A DNA stretch of 64,000 nucleotides from Conchocele bisecta. Lineage: Eukaryota > Mollusca > Bivalvia > Lucinida > Thyasiridae. Below are positions 10,767-21,802 of the stretch, piece by piece; positions within the stretch are counted from its first letter, which is position 1; every line of letters begins with the position of its first letter. The position numbers and the translations under genes were made by a program. The DNA is taken from assembly GCA_029237695.1 (NCBI GenBank), contig CM055265.1, positions 112,022,773-112,086,772 on the forward strand, written 5' to 3'. The notes beneath the pieces were generated by a model. The model made no database searches. It was not told where the DNA came from and saw nothing but the letters and a program-made list of their open reading frames with translations.

Positions 10767-11192
10767 CAAGGTGTATGATCACGTGGTACTAACAACAACA
10801 ACAAGTACTGAAATTTCCAGAATCCATCGGATTCAAAGTACGTATTCTTTTATAGTGTCCTTATTACGTAACTGATTTTGATGAAATATGGCGCATCAAA
10901 CGCGTCTTGTTAAGCTGCATTTGGTGGTCTCTGTATTTTCGCCCAAACTTCTGTCGTTTTTGCGAAGAATGGATTTCCGTGTCTCCGACACGGAAATCGA
11001 TTCTTCGCAAACACGACATAAGTCTGTGCCAAACTCCCTGGACCACCAAATGCAGCGCATGAAGAGGCGTTTGCTGCGCCATATTTCATCAAAATCCGAT
11101 TCATATTAAGGAAAATATCAAATAATACTTTCAAGATTTCAACACTTTCAGCCACTGTTGTTGTAGTTATAACCACGTGATCATGCACCTTG
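10767..11192. mobile_element. FB-L long-armed foldback, copy 1
   Basis: CAAGGTGTATGATCACGTGG at the left and the complement CCACGTGATCATGCACCTTG at the right, each followed by AAC/GTT trinucleotide runs or their remnants. The arms contain GGCGCATCAAACGCGTCTTG / GAGGCGTTTGCTGCGCC. The centre is GATTTCCGTGTC..GACACGGAAATCGATTCTTCG. The element is nearly one palindrome of about 425 bp. Confidence 0.85.
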
Positions 11193-11251
11193 ATAAGCCT
11201 ATCGAACTTGGAAAATCTCGAGCAACTTCCGTTAGAGTTGCTTCTGATACA

Positions 11252-11545
11252 TCATTGATATCAATCCGACGTTTCTGTGTAACGCTGGACGACTTACTGT
11301 ACGCATGCGTTATAAACATAAAGTTTGGGCTACATTGACGTTAACCCGACGTTTATGTCTGTAACTTGGGGCAACTTTCTGTACGCCTGCGTTATAATTA
11401 AACATAAATTTCGGGCTACATTGACGTAAACCCGACGTTTCTGTCTGTAATCAGGGTTCCTTAATGTACGCCTGCGTTATAAACGGGCTACATTGACTGA
11501 CTTATTGTACGCATGCGTTACAGACAGAAAACATCGTGTTACTTT
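11252..11545 (+). repeat. FB-M-related tandem repeats (about 95 bp)
   Basis: Three to four direct copies of a unit with CCCGACGTTTCTGTCTGTAA, a variable GGGCGACTT stretch, GTACGCATGCGTTATAAAC and GGGCTACATTGACG. The last part ends with GCGTTACAGACAGAAAA in inverted orientation. Confidence 0.75.
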
Positions 11546-11682
11546 GACGTTATAATTGGTTAAGTTTGTCGGTTGCTATGATAGCATTTTGTTCACAAAC
11601 GCCAGAAGTTTCATGAGGCTTTGGACACCACGATCATATGTAGGCCTACTGCGGCTGATAAAAATGCACATTCCGATGTTAC

Positions 11683-11989
11683 CAGTAGCCGATTTCATCA
11701 AAATTGCAAAGTATACTTATCTAGCAAAGTATACTTTGAGCGAGTAATCATTGATTTTTCCGAAATGCATTATTTCATACAGAACTAACGATTGCATATA
11801 TTTGATGATTAAAATTATGCAGAATTATTATACTGAATTTATTACATTATCACAGCCAATATGGCTGTGATAATGTAATAAATTCAGTATAATAAAAATT
11901 AATAAATTTATCTTAAAATTGAAAATTTCTCACTCAAAGTATACTTTGCTAGGAAAGTATACTTTGCAATGTTGGTGAAATAGGCAACA
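11683..11989. mobile_element. FB-G foldback MITE, copy 2
   Basis: CAGTAGCCGATTTCATCAAA at the left and GGTGAAATAGGC at the right. It has the AAAGTATACTTATCTAGCAA subterminal motif and the central hairpin TTATCACAGCCAATATGGCTGTGATAA. Confidence 0.8.
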
Positions 11990-13095
11990 TAAATGTAGAT
12001 TCTGAGTATTTTGTACAGCTACGGCATTGTATTAAAATACTAGATGTATTCTGCTGGCGGGAATTAGTAAGGCTATGTTACAGTGTGGGCCATGATCAGG
12101 CTGGTCCATTTTATCAAACGGCGAACCAAATCTCAAGAGACAAGCGATAGATACAATACTCACTGGAGCTGCACTTCGCGCCAGCGTAAAATGATTCACG
12201 TCAAATACGGCATAAAAAGCCTTGTGGTGCTGGCAACCCGACCCTACCTATGAATATACCCGCCGACCCTAGACTTTTCTGGCCGTTTAGATTTTCGATC
12301 CTTCGTGTACATTAATGTTGGCTTTTCACACTTGATGCCTAAACTTGTTACTGTCGGAAATAAATAAGTACCAAATAGTGAACCTATTCCAGCATATTGC
12401 CACATACAGCTGTCTAGTAGTATTTAAAATAATGATACCCTCCCTACCTAGTTGTTTCTAGATTACTAGACGAAAAATGCGTTTATGCGATCGCTCTAAG
12501 TAGAGCTGAATGGCATCTCGTTAGGAAACCGGTGCATTTTCCGACGTGAAACCTTCTACGCTGACACAGAGTGCAGCACTAAGTGACACTACATTATAAC
12601 GTTCTATTACTACTCTATAGAAAAGGCAACTTGCATACTCATTTATATGCCGTTTTAATTGACGATATTATATCCATATATCCAACAATTAGGCCTGTTT
12701 GTCGGAAATAAGGTTATGACCGCATAAGCAGCTTACAAAAGACCTTGAACCGGGCGACTCACAAAAGAGGAACTCGCGTGCCATTTAATCAGGCGAAATC
12801 GAAGAGCGCTAAGTCTATTGCCATACACCGTGTGCTTTTGCGGTTTTGGCAAAGGTGGTTCGGTTCATTCTATTGGAAAAATCGGTGAATCCCCTGTGTG
12901 TATACGCGCACAAAGAACTGATAAATGCGTTTAACTATTGGAATGCGTTCATTGGAGACAATTCGTAGGTTTGCACGGGGTATGTTTTCTCATTTGGAGG
13001 AATCGTTGCATTGTTCTTGTTTGTTAAGTTTCATAAACGTTGACACCTGGCTTGAATAGCATCAACATAGTTGAGGAAATCTAGATGATTCACCA
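11990..13095. other. Apparently single-copy DNA, no gene seen
   Basis: About 1.1 kb without a repeat shared inside the window, and without an open frame or splice-bounded segment that I can link to a protein family. Confidence 0.45.
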
Positions 13096-13379
13096 CAACT
13101 GTCTGTTTCACGAAATATGCCCAAATTTTCCGGCTATATAAACAATGCAAAAAACAATATTTTGTTAAATAAAATTAAATTATAGCAACATTTAAGAATG
13201 ATCCTTCTTTTCATATCGTGAAATTTCCCCATGTTAAATCCCCATAGACATTTTCGCTCTTATCTATGGGGATTTAACATGGGGAAATTTTCTAATTTCA
13301 GAAATAGTGGACCGATTTTCAAAATTTAACTTTTGTTTTATTAGTTAAATTGGGCAGGTTTCGTGAAACAGACAGTAGT
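13096..13379. mobile_element. FB-I foldback, copy 3
   Basis: CAACTGTCTGTTTCACGAAA at the left and GGCAGGTTTCGTGAAACAGACAGTAGT at the right. The centre has CATGTTAAATCCCCATAGAC and its complement. Confidence 0.8.
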
Positions 13380-13442
13380 CGTACGAACTTTTGTGATATT
13401 TATTTAGGATGATCAGTTGTCTGACAAAAAGGCCATGATTAA

Positions 13443-13672
13443 ATGTGGCTGTGACTGGAGAAATATGTCTTATGGGTTTTACGAGCAGTGTAGATCCAGA
13501 TCAACCTGTGCATCCACACAGTCTGATCTGGATCTACACTGGTCGCAATTCCATCAACGAAATACCTGTCATACTTCTGACAAGTATTATAGATCGTTAT
13601 CGGGCTACGGGAGTGAGCTATTTGATGAAGAGCTACACTGGTCACAAATCCCCCACATAAGCCTCATGTCTC
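13443..13672. mobile_element. FB-A foldback MITE
   Basis: ATGTGGCTGTGACTGGAG terminus and core GTAGATCCAGATCAACCTG / ACAGTCTGATCTGGATCTAC. Right subterminal AGCTACACTGGTCACAAATC is present, but the final CAGTCACAGCCACAT is degraded. Confidence 0.8.
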
Positions 13673-14210
13673 TGTAATAATTATGTATGTGGTCATACTC
13701 GTATTTTATATCAATCGTTATTTTATCAATACAACAATATCTTCAGATAGACAGATAAGATTTGACCACACTGACCAAATTTGCAATAGAATAAATATCT
13801 TTCTATCATTTCAGCCAGTAGTTTACAGAAATACAACGGTGAATTACACCACGCGGCTGCAGTAGTTTTATCACTCGTTTGTTTCGCGTAAGAACCTAAT
13901 CACTCGTGCATTATTTCACGATAATCAGCTTCCCTGGTTAAATAAACGGTATATGATACTTGTCGTTTAATGTTACTTGTATATTGTGCTTCCTGATCAG
14001 TTGTAGGGGAACATATACGGCGTTACCATTGACCAGATATTCTATAGAATAGAGATTGCGATAGTAACAACGTGACAGTAACACTGTACATGCGAGAACA
14101 TGCTTTACTGCATATCCATGTACCTGTACTGGCTACTGAATCTAGTAATTTGTGAAACATATTAAATAAAATGCTTGAGAGTTGAATACATTTCCTCCAA
14201 TATGTTTTAC
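13673..14210. other. No supported feature
   Basis: No recognisable gene or shared repeat. Confidence 0.45.
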
Positions 14211-14624
14211 TATAGGAATGAATTGCCTTTTTGTGGAATTTATCGGGGTATAAACTTGGAAAAGTCGCGGGAATACTGGACGAAGCGATACAAAATTACA
14301 ATTTTCGAAAAAATGCTTGATTTTTTTTCGAAAATTGTAATTTGTTAAGGCCTCGTCCAGTATTCCCGCGACTTTTCCAAGTTTATATCCCCGATAAATT
14401 CCACAAAAAGGCCATTCATTCCTTATAATTCCAGCATTTGAAATAAATTCATCAAGAAAATGTGTTTATTTTCCGTTTTCTTAACAATTATTTTAACTGC
14501 GCCTCACGGTTACGGAAAGTAGTTCGGCATTGGAGTTTACTGGGATATAAATTTTGGACAGAGACTTGCTACAGACCAATCAAATGTTAGGGAATTGTGT
14601 AAATATTGTTTGTGCTGGAATTAT
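14211..14624 (+). mobile_element. FB-J element, copy 2 (longest)
   Basis: Complete hairpin from TATAGGAATGAATTGCC to AAAGGCCATTCATTCCTTA. Its arms include AACTTGGAAAAGTCGCGGGA. At the apex is an extra palindrome, ATTACAATTTTCGAAAAAAT and its complement, absent from copies 1 and 3. The tail with CGCCTCACGGTTACGG and GTGCTGGAATTATT is shared. Confidence 0.75.
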
Positions 14625-14723
14625 TTTCTTATACGTACGTTATATGAGTATACATGTACAACGAATCATTTGCATTTTAGCCGTGTCTGAAGAATGGAGA
14701 GGCTCACTAACGTATAAGTTGTC

Positions 14724-14943
14724 TTACAGTGGAACCTCCCTAAATCGGACACCAAGAAAGTATATGTGGTCTCATTCTGAGAGGTTTCGTGGTAACGTAT
14801 CTCAGAAAATAGTGCATTTTCATGATTGCAAATAACATAAATATGTCCCAGAATGGTCATATGCCTGATTTACAGTGGAACATCTCTAAACCGGACACCC
14901 TGGGGACCTCCCAGGGTGTCCGGTTTAGAGACGTTTCACTGTA
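14724..14943. mobile_element. D element, copy 2
   Basis: TTACAGTGGAACCTCCCTAA at the left. The inner palindrome TCTAAACCGGACACCCTGGG and its complement lie at the right, ending CACTGTA. Confidence 0.8.
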
Positions 14944-15180
14944 TTTGTCATATTACTAATACTGTTAATGAGTCACGACTGCGTGTTAGTGTTTCCTAAT
15001 AGGTCGTGTCGCACCTGTCATAGAATATTGACCGGTGTCCGCTCGTTAGTATGCTAGTATACCATATCCTACAAAACATACACATTGGTTGATGTGCTGT
15101 AGTTTTTTCACAGGATGATTTTGATTTTGTGTGGTGATATATTGTGTGTGTGTCAACTTTTGATTTGAGTATTAGAAATT

Positions 15181-15554
15181 TACGGAGCCTCGCAGGAGAC
15201 ATGGATTTTTTTTATTAATTCGTTCCCACAAAATAACAATTCGTTCCCCCAATTTAACAATTCGTTCCATCGAATTAACAATTCGTTCCCACGAAATGAC
15301 AATTCGTTCCCTCAATTTAACAATTCGTTCCATCGAATTAACAATTCGTCCCAACGATATAACAATTCGTCCCCACGAATTAATAATTCGTTCCCGTGGG
15401 AACGAATTGTTAAATTGAGGGAACGAATCGTTAATTCGTGGGAACGAATTGCTAAATTGAGGGAACGAATTGATATTTCGTGGGAATGAAATGTTATTTC
15501 GTGGGAACGGATTAATAAAAAAAATAAATTATACGTCCCCTGCGGGGCTCCGTA
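15181..15554. mobile_element. FB-C foldback, copy 2
   Basis: TACGGAGCCTCGCAGGAGAC ... GGGGCTCCGTA, with 8-9 units of 21 bp in the left arm and about six in the right. GAAATT precedes and follows the element, a likely 6-bp target duplication. Unit order along the left arm differs from copy 1. Confidence 0.85.
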
Positions 15555-15855
15555 GAAATTCTATTCGTGCGTCCTTGCTGTGACATTATCATTTCCCCGA
15601 CCCTTGGTGGTCGTTTAGCACGACTGTCATTTCGACAGCTATGCACAAATTGACTATTTTTGGTATTGATTGTGTCATTTTAAAGTGCTAGGCGGCGTTT
15701 GTGTCATGAACTGTGACAATACTACACAGTCCCTGACACAACTGAACAAGTGTAATAACACCGCACTTGTAATGCATACTTGTTTTGATAATCGCGTTCG
15801 GCGATTATCATGGGTCGCTTGGCTATGTCGTATATCTTAGTTAGTTATCTTATAT
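15555..15855. other. No supported feature
   Basis: Contains only a short local hairpin (TAATCGCGTTCGGCGATTA). Confidence 0.45.
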
Positions 15856-16347
15856 TTAAAGGTACATGCCCACTCAGTAGGCACAACATGTTCTTTATAG
15901 GAATTAAATAAGTGTATAATTGTGTCACTATTTCACCAGTTCTAAAAATTACGAGTGCCCGCTATAACAGATACAATCATTTACTAATATTTATTTTACT
16001 GATAGTGACGCGCGTTGGTATCAGGCTATGTTCATATGCAAATGAGGCATGGTATTTTTTAATTATTTATACTAATTAAATGCGTCACCTGATTATTATA
16101 AAGTATGATAATTGCACATCAAAAAATAAATACAGAGTATAAATAGTAATGTCCGTTAACATTTTAGGGAAACACGGTTATCGCCCCTGATATCAGTGTG
16201 CAACTTTACGTCTGATATAAAATGTATAATAATGCCAATCAATACGTGGTGTAATGGTGAATGAATGCTTCTTTTGCCAGAAAATGTTTCAGATGATGTC
16301 TGATATAAAGAACAGTTTGTGCCTACTGACTGGGCATGCACCGTTAA
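15856..16347. mobile_element. F element, copy 2
   Basis: TTAA + AGGTACATGCCCACTCAGTA at the left and ACTGGGCATGCACCG + TTAA at the right. The body matches copy 1 through most of its length. Confidence 0.8.
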
Positions 16348-16553
16348 GGGTAGGAATTGGCTCACACACCTTCCAAACCCGGGCATATGAGCCCAGAAAA
16401 TGTGTCAAGCCAATTGCGTTTGGCCCTTTTCTTTCAGAATTTAGTTAGTTGCAATGCATTCGAAATGTGTGCTTAAATTAAGGAGGTTATGAAACGGTTA
16501 ATTTAACCTAGCTAGTTCGTTCTCCTACCACATCGTGTATCTTGTGTCTTTTT

Positions 16554-16806
16554 ATGTGTGGCTGTGACTGGAGAAATGGTGCTTATGGGTTTTGCGAACA
16601 GTGTAGATCCAGATCAGCCTGTGCATCCGCACAGTCTGATCAGGATCTGCACTGTTCGCCAGATCATCAATGACACACTCGTCATGCTTCTAACAAGCAA
16701 TATACATAGATCGAAACCAGGATACAGGAGTGTGCTGCGTGTATTTGATCTGGAGCTACACTTGTCACAAATCACATAAGCCCCATTTCTTCAGTCACAT
16801 CCACAT
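16554..16806. mobile_element. FB-A foldback MITE, full-length copy
   Basis: ATGTGTGGCTGTGACTGGAG to CAGTCACATCCACAT. The core is GTAGATCCAGATCAGCCTG / ACAGTCTGATCAGGATCTGC. This and 30722-30966 are the best preserved copies. Confidence 0.85.
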
Positions 16807-16834
16807 TTGTGTTTCATCGGCATTATGGAGTTCT

Positions 16835-17074
16835 GGCGCCCGTTTCACTAAACTTCGTACGACTAAAATGTTCGTAAGTGCAAAATTATGATAGCCTGCA
16901 AATTTCACATTAACAATGTTTTCTAGTAAACAATTGTTGGATTTACATTTATTGAGCATAGGCTGCATGCAGCCTATGCTCAATACATGTAAATCCATCA
17001 ATTGAAATTCCCAGACGATCCTAAATCTGCACTTACGAACATTTTAGTCATACGAAGTCTAGTGAAACGGCCCA
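16835..17074. mobile_element. FB-E foldback, copy 1
   Basis: GCCCGTTTCACTAAACTTCG ... complement ending GTGAAACGGCCC. The arms contain ACTAAAATGTTCGTAAGTGC. The centre is AGCATAGGCTGCATGCAGCCTATGCT. The whole element is one approximate palindrome. Confidence 0.85.
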
Positions 17075-17428
17075 CTGAATCCGGTTCTCTCCTCGCCGTT
17101 GTTAGTCATCATGAATTGTTTATTTATGACACTAACAGGGCGAGATTGCTCAGGTATACAGACAATACAATGACAGTCGACATACTAATGTACGACAAAC
17201 CTGACGGACACACTTTATTGGCCGATATTATTATTCACTTATCGGCAATACGGTTGTAATAGGACATTATATTTGCTGACTCAGACAAATACTATTTGTC
17301 GTGTACATACTTGGAGTTCCATGTTAGTGGAAGAGGAAGACTTATTATGACTTACAATAACGTCTTACCCCATTCCAGAGAAAGCACAAGGTGTGTTGAG
17401 AATGGGCGGGTAGGGGTTGCAAGTAAAC
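17075..17428. other. No supported feature
   Basis: No coding or repeat signal. Confidence 0.45.
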
Positions 17429-17433
17429 ACACA

Positions 17434-17533
17434 CAGGCGCGGATCCAGGTGGGAGGGGGGGGGCGTAGCTATTTTGCGAATTTTAGGGGGGGGGCGGTCG
17501 AGGTCCGCCCCCCCCCTCCTGAATCCGCCCATG
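17434..17533. mobile_element. Y element (CAGG-GCGGATCCAG), copy 1
   Basis: CAGGCGCGGATCCAGG at the left and TGAATCCGCCCATG at the right enclose G-rich and C-rich tracts. ACACA flanks both sides (17429-17433 and 17534-17538), a 5-bp target duplication. hAT-like termini are possible; no transposase. Confidence 0.75.
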
Positions 17534-17538
17534 ACACA

Positions 17539-17956
17539 GATAGAACTGTATATTAAACATGTAGCGTTTGGGGCCATTTTCACTCACCGCCTGTAAACCA
17601 TAAACGTTGGAATCAGAAATTGAGTTACAATGTCTTTGACGACTGGATCGTGCCATATGCTCTCACCAACTTATCTCCGGGCTATGTTGTGAGGGTACCG
17701 ACCGGGAAGCAGTCTGTGTGTGTACTCAGGTCCCCTGTGTCTGTTCATGAACTGTATTTTGTTCACAATGTGTGCTTGTATTCTTCCTCACTCATGTCAT
17801 TGACGGTATTGCCTAGCACTACAGCGACGTGGACGATACCATTACGCCACCGCAACAACTCAATTGTCCAAGATCAGCGAGTTTCCGGGAATTATTCACA
17901 TTCAAACACAAGTGTGCAATATTTAATTTTGCAACTGTACAGTATGTGCAATTAAT
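17539..17956. other. No supported gene; open frame of unknown value
   Basis: A 111-codon frame runs on the + strand from about 17620, but I recognise no domain, and length alone is weak evidence in this DNA. Confidence 0.35.
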
Positions 17957-18362
17957 CAGGCCCGTACGCAGGAATTATTTTAGGTGGATGCGTTGTCGAC
18001 GGCGCGAAGGGTTAACGTTGTTTTTGCACATCCACAGACAGACCTCGGTAGATTAACCCTTTCACCCCTAAGTAACTGGAATGGATTTTGATTTGTTAAT
18101 TTTGCAACCAATCTAAATCATCAAAAAATGATTTTCAGACCAGTCCATTTATGAACATGGAGTGTTTTTGTTCTCAAAATTATGAAAATTAATTGCAAAA
18201 AGTGCAGATCCTGATGAGACGGCTCGTTACGAGCCGGCTCATCTGGATCTACACTGTTTGCCAATACCACTATACATGCATGCGGGTTAAGAGTGAAATG
18301 GTTAAGGGGGGGGGGGGGGGGGTGCGTACGCACCCGTCGCACCCCCTCTGCGTACGGGCCTG
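17957..18362. mobile_element. Z element with FB-B nested inside
   Basis: CAGGCCCGTACGCAGG at the left and the complement CTGCGTACGGGCCTG at the right, plus a G run and GTGCGTACGCAC near the right end. The interior 18053-18305 is an FB-B element. Confidence 0.6.
18053..18305. mobile_element. FB-B foldback (TTAACCCTTTCA ends), copy 1
   Basis: TTAACCCTTTCACCCCTAAG at the left and a diverged complement GAGTGAAATGGTTAA at the right. The core is ATCCTGATGAGACGGCTCG / CGAGCCGGCTCATCTGGAT. TTAA plus CCCTT ends suggest a piggyBac-type origin. Confidence 0.75.
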
Positions 18363-18531
18363 TAAGTGCACCATTATCTACATTAATTTTATACATGTAT
18401 TATGACAATGGTAATGTTTTGCCCTGTTCTGTTCTGACAGTATGCGGATATAGCAGGTTTGACAAATATAAACAATGTTTTTCTTGTTTTCGACACGGAT
18501 GTACTAGTACGTACAGGATCTGAATGAAAGG

Positions 18532-18575
18532 ATGGAATATGGTTATTAAAAAAAAAGAGTTTACTGAGGCTAATC
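18532..18575 (+). repeat. Left direct repeat flanking FB-C copy 3 (X fragment)
   Basis: GGAATATGGTTATTAAAAAA..GAGTTTACTGAGGCTAAT resembles 18972-19015 (TGAATATGGTATTTATAAAA..AGTTTACTGAGGCTATGC) on the other side of FB-C copy 3. Confidence 0.65.
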
Positions 18576-18962
18576 TACGGAGCCCCGCAGGGGACATGGA
18601 TTTTTTTATTAATTCGTTCCCACGAAATAACATTTTTTTCCCTCAGTTTAACAATTCGTTCTCTCGAATTAACAATTCGTTCCCACGAAATGACAATTCG
18701 TTCCCTCAATTTGTTCCCACGAAATGACAATTCGTTTCCTCAATTTAACAATTCGTTCCCTCAATTTAACAATTCGTTCCAACGAAATGACAAATTCGTT
18801 CCCTCAATTCAACAATTGTTATTTCGTGGGAACGAATTGTTAAATTGAGGGAACGAATTGTTAATTCGTGGGAACGAATTGTTAAATAGAGGGAACGAAT
18901 TGTTATTTCGTGGGAACGAATTAGTAAAAAAAAAAAATATACGTCTACTGCGTGGCTCCGTA
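18576..18962. mobile_element. FB-C foldback, copy 3
   Basis: TACGGAGCCCCGCAGGGGAC to GTGGCTCCGTA. The left arm has about nine 21-bp units with several altered units (for example CATTTTTTTCCCTCAGTTTA). The right arm has five. It is flanked by a direct duplication of X-family sequence. Confidence 0.85.
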
Positions 18963-18965
18963 CAC

Positions 18966-19115
18966 ATGTGACGATTGAATATGGTATTTATAAAAACTAG
19001 TTTACTGAGGCTATGCCACATTTCTTATGAAATCAGTCAACGAGTTAAATAAATATCGTATTAAAGCAACGCAAATGTTGAATTTTATTTATTACATAAG
19101 CAATACCTCATATAT
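18966..19115 (+). repeat. X dispersed repeat, copy 1
   Basis: AGTTTACTGAGGCTATGCC, then TTTCTTATGAAATCAGTCAACGAGTTAAATAAATATCGTATTA in shared order with 22063, 59300 and 59720. It is not palindromic. Type unknown. Confidence 0.6.
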
Positions 19116-19318
19116 TGAAACTATTATGTGTTCTCTGTGGAGACCTCATTTACATGTTTATCACACTAGCCAATTATGATTTAAATGCATGGTGTTATTA
19201 CGTTACGAATCGAAATAACAAAAAAGCTCATTTCTCCAGCCAATCGCATATGACACCGAATAAATCATAGCAAATGAGAAACACAATTAGCTTCTACAAC
19301 TTTCATCGTCTCCTCCCA

Positions 19319-20152
19319 CCAGTCAGTGAACACGGTCAGTGGAAGAAGGGGGCTAACTCCATGAAGGAGTTAGCCCCCTCCTTCCACTGCCCCTTCAACC
19401 CAGTCAGTGGACACGGTCAGTGGAAGGAGGGGGCTAACTCCATGAAGGAGTTAGCCCCCTCCTTCCACTGCCCCTTCAACCCAGTCAGTGGACAGGGTCG
19501 GCAGTGGAAGGAGGGGGCTAACTCCTTCATGGAGTTAGCCCCCTCCTTCCACTGACCCTGTCCACTGACTGGGTTGAAGGGGCAGTGGAAGAAGGGGGCT
19601 AACTCCTTCATGGAGTTAGCCCCCTTCTTCCACTGACCGTGTCCACTGACTGGGTTGAAGGGGCAGTGGAAGGAGGGGGCTAACTCCTTCATGGAGTTAG
19701 CCGACCGTGTCCACTGACTGGGTTGAAGGGGCAGTGGAAGGAGGGGGCTAACTCCTTCATGGAGTTAGCCCCCTTCTTCCACTGACCCTGGTCCACTGAC
19801 TGGGTTGAAGGCTGGAGTTGGCCTCAGTGGAAGGGGGGGCTAACTCCTTCATTGGAGTTAGCCCCCCTTCTTCCACTGACCCTGTCCACTGACTGGGAGG
19901 TTGAAGGGGCCCCCTCCTTCCACTGCCCCTTAACCCAGTCAGTGGACCAGGGTTGGGGCAGTGGAGAAGGGGGCTAAACTCCATGAGGAGTTAGCCCCCT
20001 CTTTCCTTCCACCTGCTCCTTCAACCCAGTCAGGGACAGTCAGTGGAGAAGGGGGCTACTGGGCCTTCATGAGTTCAGCCCCCTTCTTCCACTGACCCTT
20101 CAATTGATAACTCCATGGAGTTAGCCCCCTTCTTCCACTGACCCTTCAATTC
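19319..20152. repeat. O array: alternating inverted GGGGGCTAACTCC units
   Basis: Repeats of GTCAGTGGAAGGAGGGGGCT + AACTCC, then TGAAGGAGTTAGCC or TTCATGGAGTTAGCC, separated by CTTCAACCCAGTCAGTGGAC. Each unit is a hairpin of about 50 bp. Hairpins face both ways along 830 bp and degrade toward the right. Single copies occur at 35727, 54648 and 57043, so this looks like local expansion of a dispersed hairpin. Open frames here come from the repeat. Confidence 0.9.
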
Positions 20153-20393
20153 AAAGAAATCTTCTCCTCTTGAAGCCAACCTTAATACGAGGGAGCGGCA
20201 AGTATATGAAGAATGCGACCTATGCAAACACATGTAAACTAGGTGAAACGGTCATCCATGCGTGAATTTCGGACAATGGTCAATTCTCTTCCGCTTTCAT
20301 AAACTGGACATATATCATTCGTGATCATCACAGGTCCATCGTAACAGGAGCGGGCAGTATATCGCCCAGTATATGGAACAATAATAATATCAC
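20153..20393. other. No supported feature
   Basis: Short spacer between two arrays; nothing recognised. Confidence 0.4.
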
Positions 20394-20790
20394 CGTTGCG
20401 AAATGTTAATATCAAAAGGAGAATTTTCCGCATAATTGCACTTGAATGTTTTCTAGTAAATACGGACGTAACGCGATTCCGCAGTTTCGAATTCTCTGCA
20501 TAATTTTCGCGCCAATTCTGGATATAAATTGTGAGTTTTTTAGCAAATAACGATTTGCCGATTCCGCATTTTCGAATTATCCGAATATGATGGCCAATTT
20601 TGGATATAATATTGCGAGTTGTCTGACAAACAACGCTTTTCCGATTCCGCATTTTCTAATTATCTGAATAGGTTGGCCTTTTTTATAAATGATGTTGCGA
20701 GTGTTCTAGCAAATAACGGTTTTCCAGTTCCGCATTTTCAAATTAAATGTATCTGCATAATTATGTTCGCCAACATGGGATACAAACAAT
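20394..20790 (+). repeat. 83-bp tandem repeat, about 4 to 5 units
   Basis: GATTCCGCATTTTCGAATTA recurs at about 20475, 20560, 20643 and 20726, each followed by a GCCAATTTTGGATATAA segment and then AGCAAATAACG. Spacing is 83-85 bp. The minus-strand frame of 137 codons is formed mostly by this array. Confidence 0.75.
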
Positions 20791-20830
20791 TGCGAGAGAC
20801 TTTCACATGAGCCCCATTTTCGATGTATAT

Positions 20831-21141
20831 CAGTAGCCTATTTCACCAACATTGCAAAGTGAACTTATCTAGCAAAGTATACTTTGAGGGAGAAATTTTC
20901 AATTTTAGGATAAATTTATTATTTTTTATTATACTGAATGTATTACATTATCACAGCCATTTTTGCTGTGATAATGTAATACATTCAGTATGATAATAAT
21001 TCTGCATAGTTTTAATCATCAAATATATGCAGTTATTAGTTCTATATTAAATAATGCATTTCGGAAAAATCAATGTTTACTCCCTCAAAGTATACTTTGC
21101 TAGATAAGTATACTTTGCAATGTTGATGAAATCGGCTACAG
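20831..21141. mobile_element. FB-G foldback MITE, copy 3
   Basis: CAGTAGCCTATTTCACCAAC to GATGAAATCGGCTACAG. The subterminal AAAGTATACTTTGCTAGATA is duplicated in inverse, and the central hairpin TTATCACAGCCATTTTTGCTGTGATAA is intact. Confidence 0.85.
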
Positions 21142-21687
21142 GTATATATTCACATCTACTGGCTCATGATTATATACATGAGTCATATGAGTAACCACAG
21201 AAACCGTACTCCATGATGTATATTTATTTATGAGTCTGTACATGGGAAACACCGCTTTAAGAACACAATATGCGGTCTTTCATTTTGAAAACTTTCTATA
21301 TATAAATTAAGTCGCAATTTTAAGAATTTTTTTCAGCAATCGCGAAAAAATATTATTTTTTTGTAAATTGTGCTACGTGCATATGGAACATGTTATTTTT
21401 GTCAAATCAAATAGCGGGGAAACACATATAGCGCAATTGTTAACATGCCATGAACATATTCGGTATACATATATATATACGGCGCCAGTTTCCCCATAAA
21501 ACTGAGGGCGATTTTCTGTCAATCTCCCACCACAAACCACCACGGCTCCAACCATCATCAAGCAGTATTATAGTGTCGAGGTCATGTGACCATGTTTATA
21601 GAACAAAGCATCTGTCTTATCTACCCACGCAGAACACTTAGTTATATGAATTTTAATCGGTCATATGAAGAATTGCTAGATGTCTTC
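21142..21687. other. No supported feature
   Basis: No shared repeat and no coding signal. Confidence 0.45.
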
Positions 21688-21756
21688 TAACCCAAATTGT
21701 CTGGCTGTCACGCAGGGTGTAAGACACCCTGCGTGACAGCCAGAAAATTCGGGTTA
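21688..21756. repeat. FB-M-prime hairpin
   Basis: TAACCCAAATTG then a perfect 21-nt stem, TCTGGCTGTCACGCAGGGTG with its complement, and a 3-nt loop (AAG), then AATTCGGGTTA. Closely related to the hairpin inside the Runx intron. Confidence 0.85.
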
Positions 21757-21802
21757 GATCTATTCCGAATAAATAGACAACGCATACATAAAAAACTGTC
21801 AG

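Noticed and set aside
17620..17955. 111-codon + strand frame as a gene
   Set aside because: No domain, no homologous motif, no splice context; length alone is not convincing.
19274..19984. Open frames on both strands across the O array
   Set aside because: Palindromic repeats give mirror frames; no domain and no splice signals.
20239..20652. 137-codon minus-strand frame with lysine/arginine-rich sequence
   Set aside because: Mostly the 83-bp tandem repeat; no known domain.
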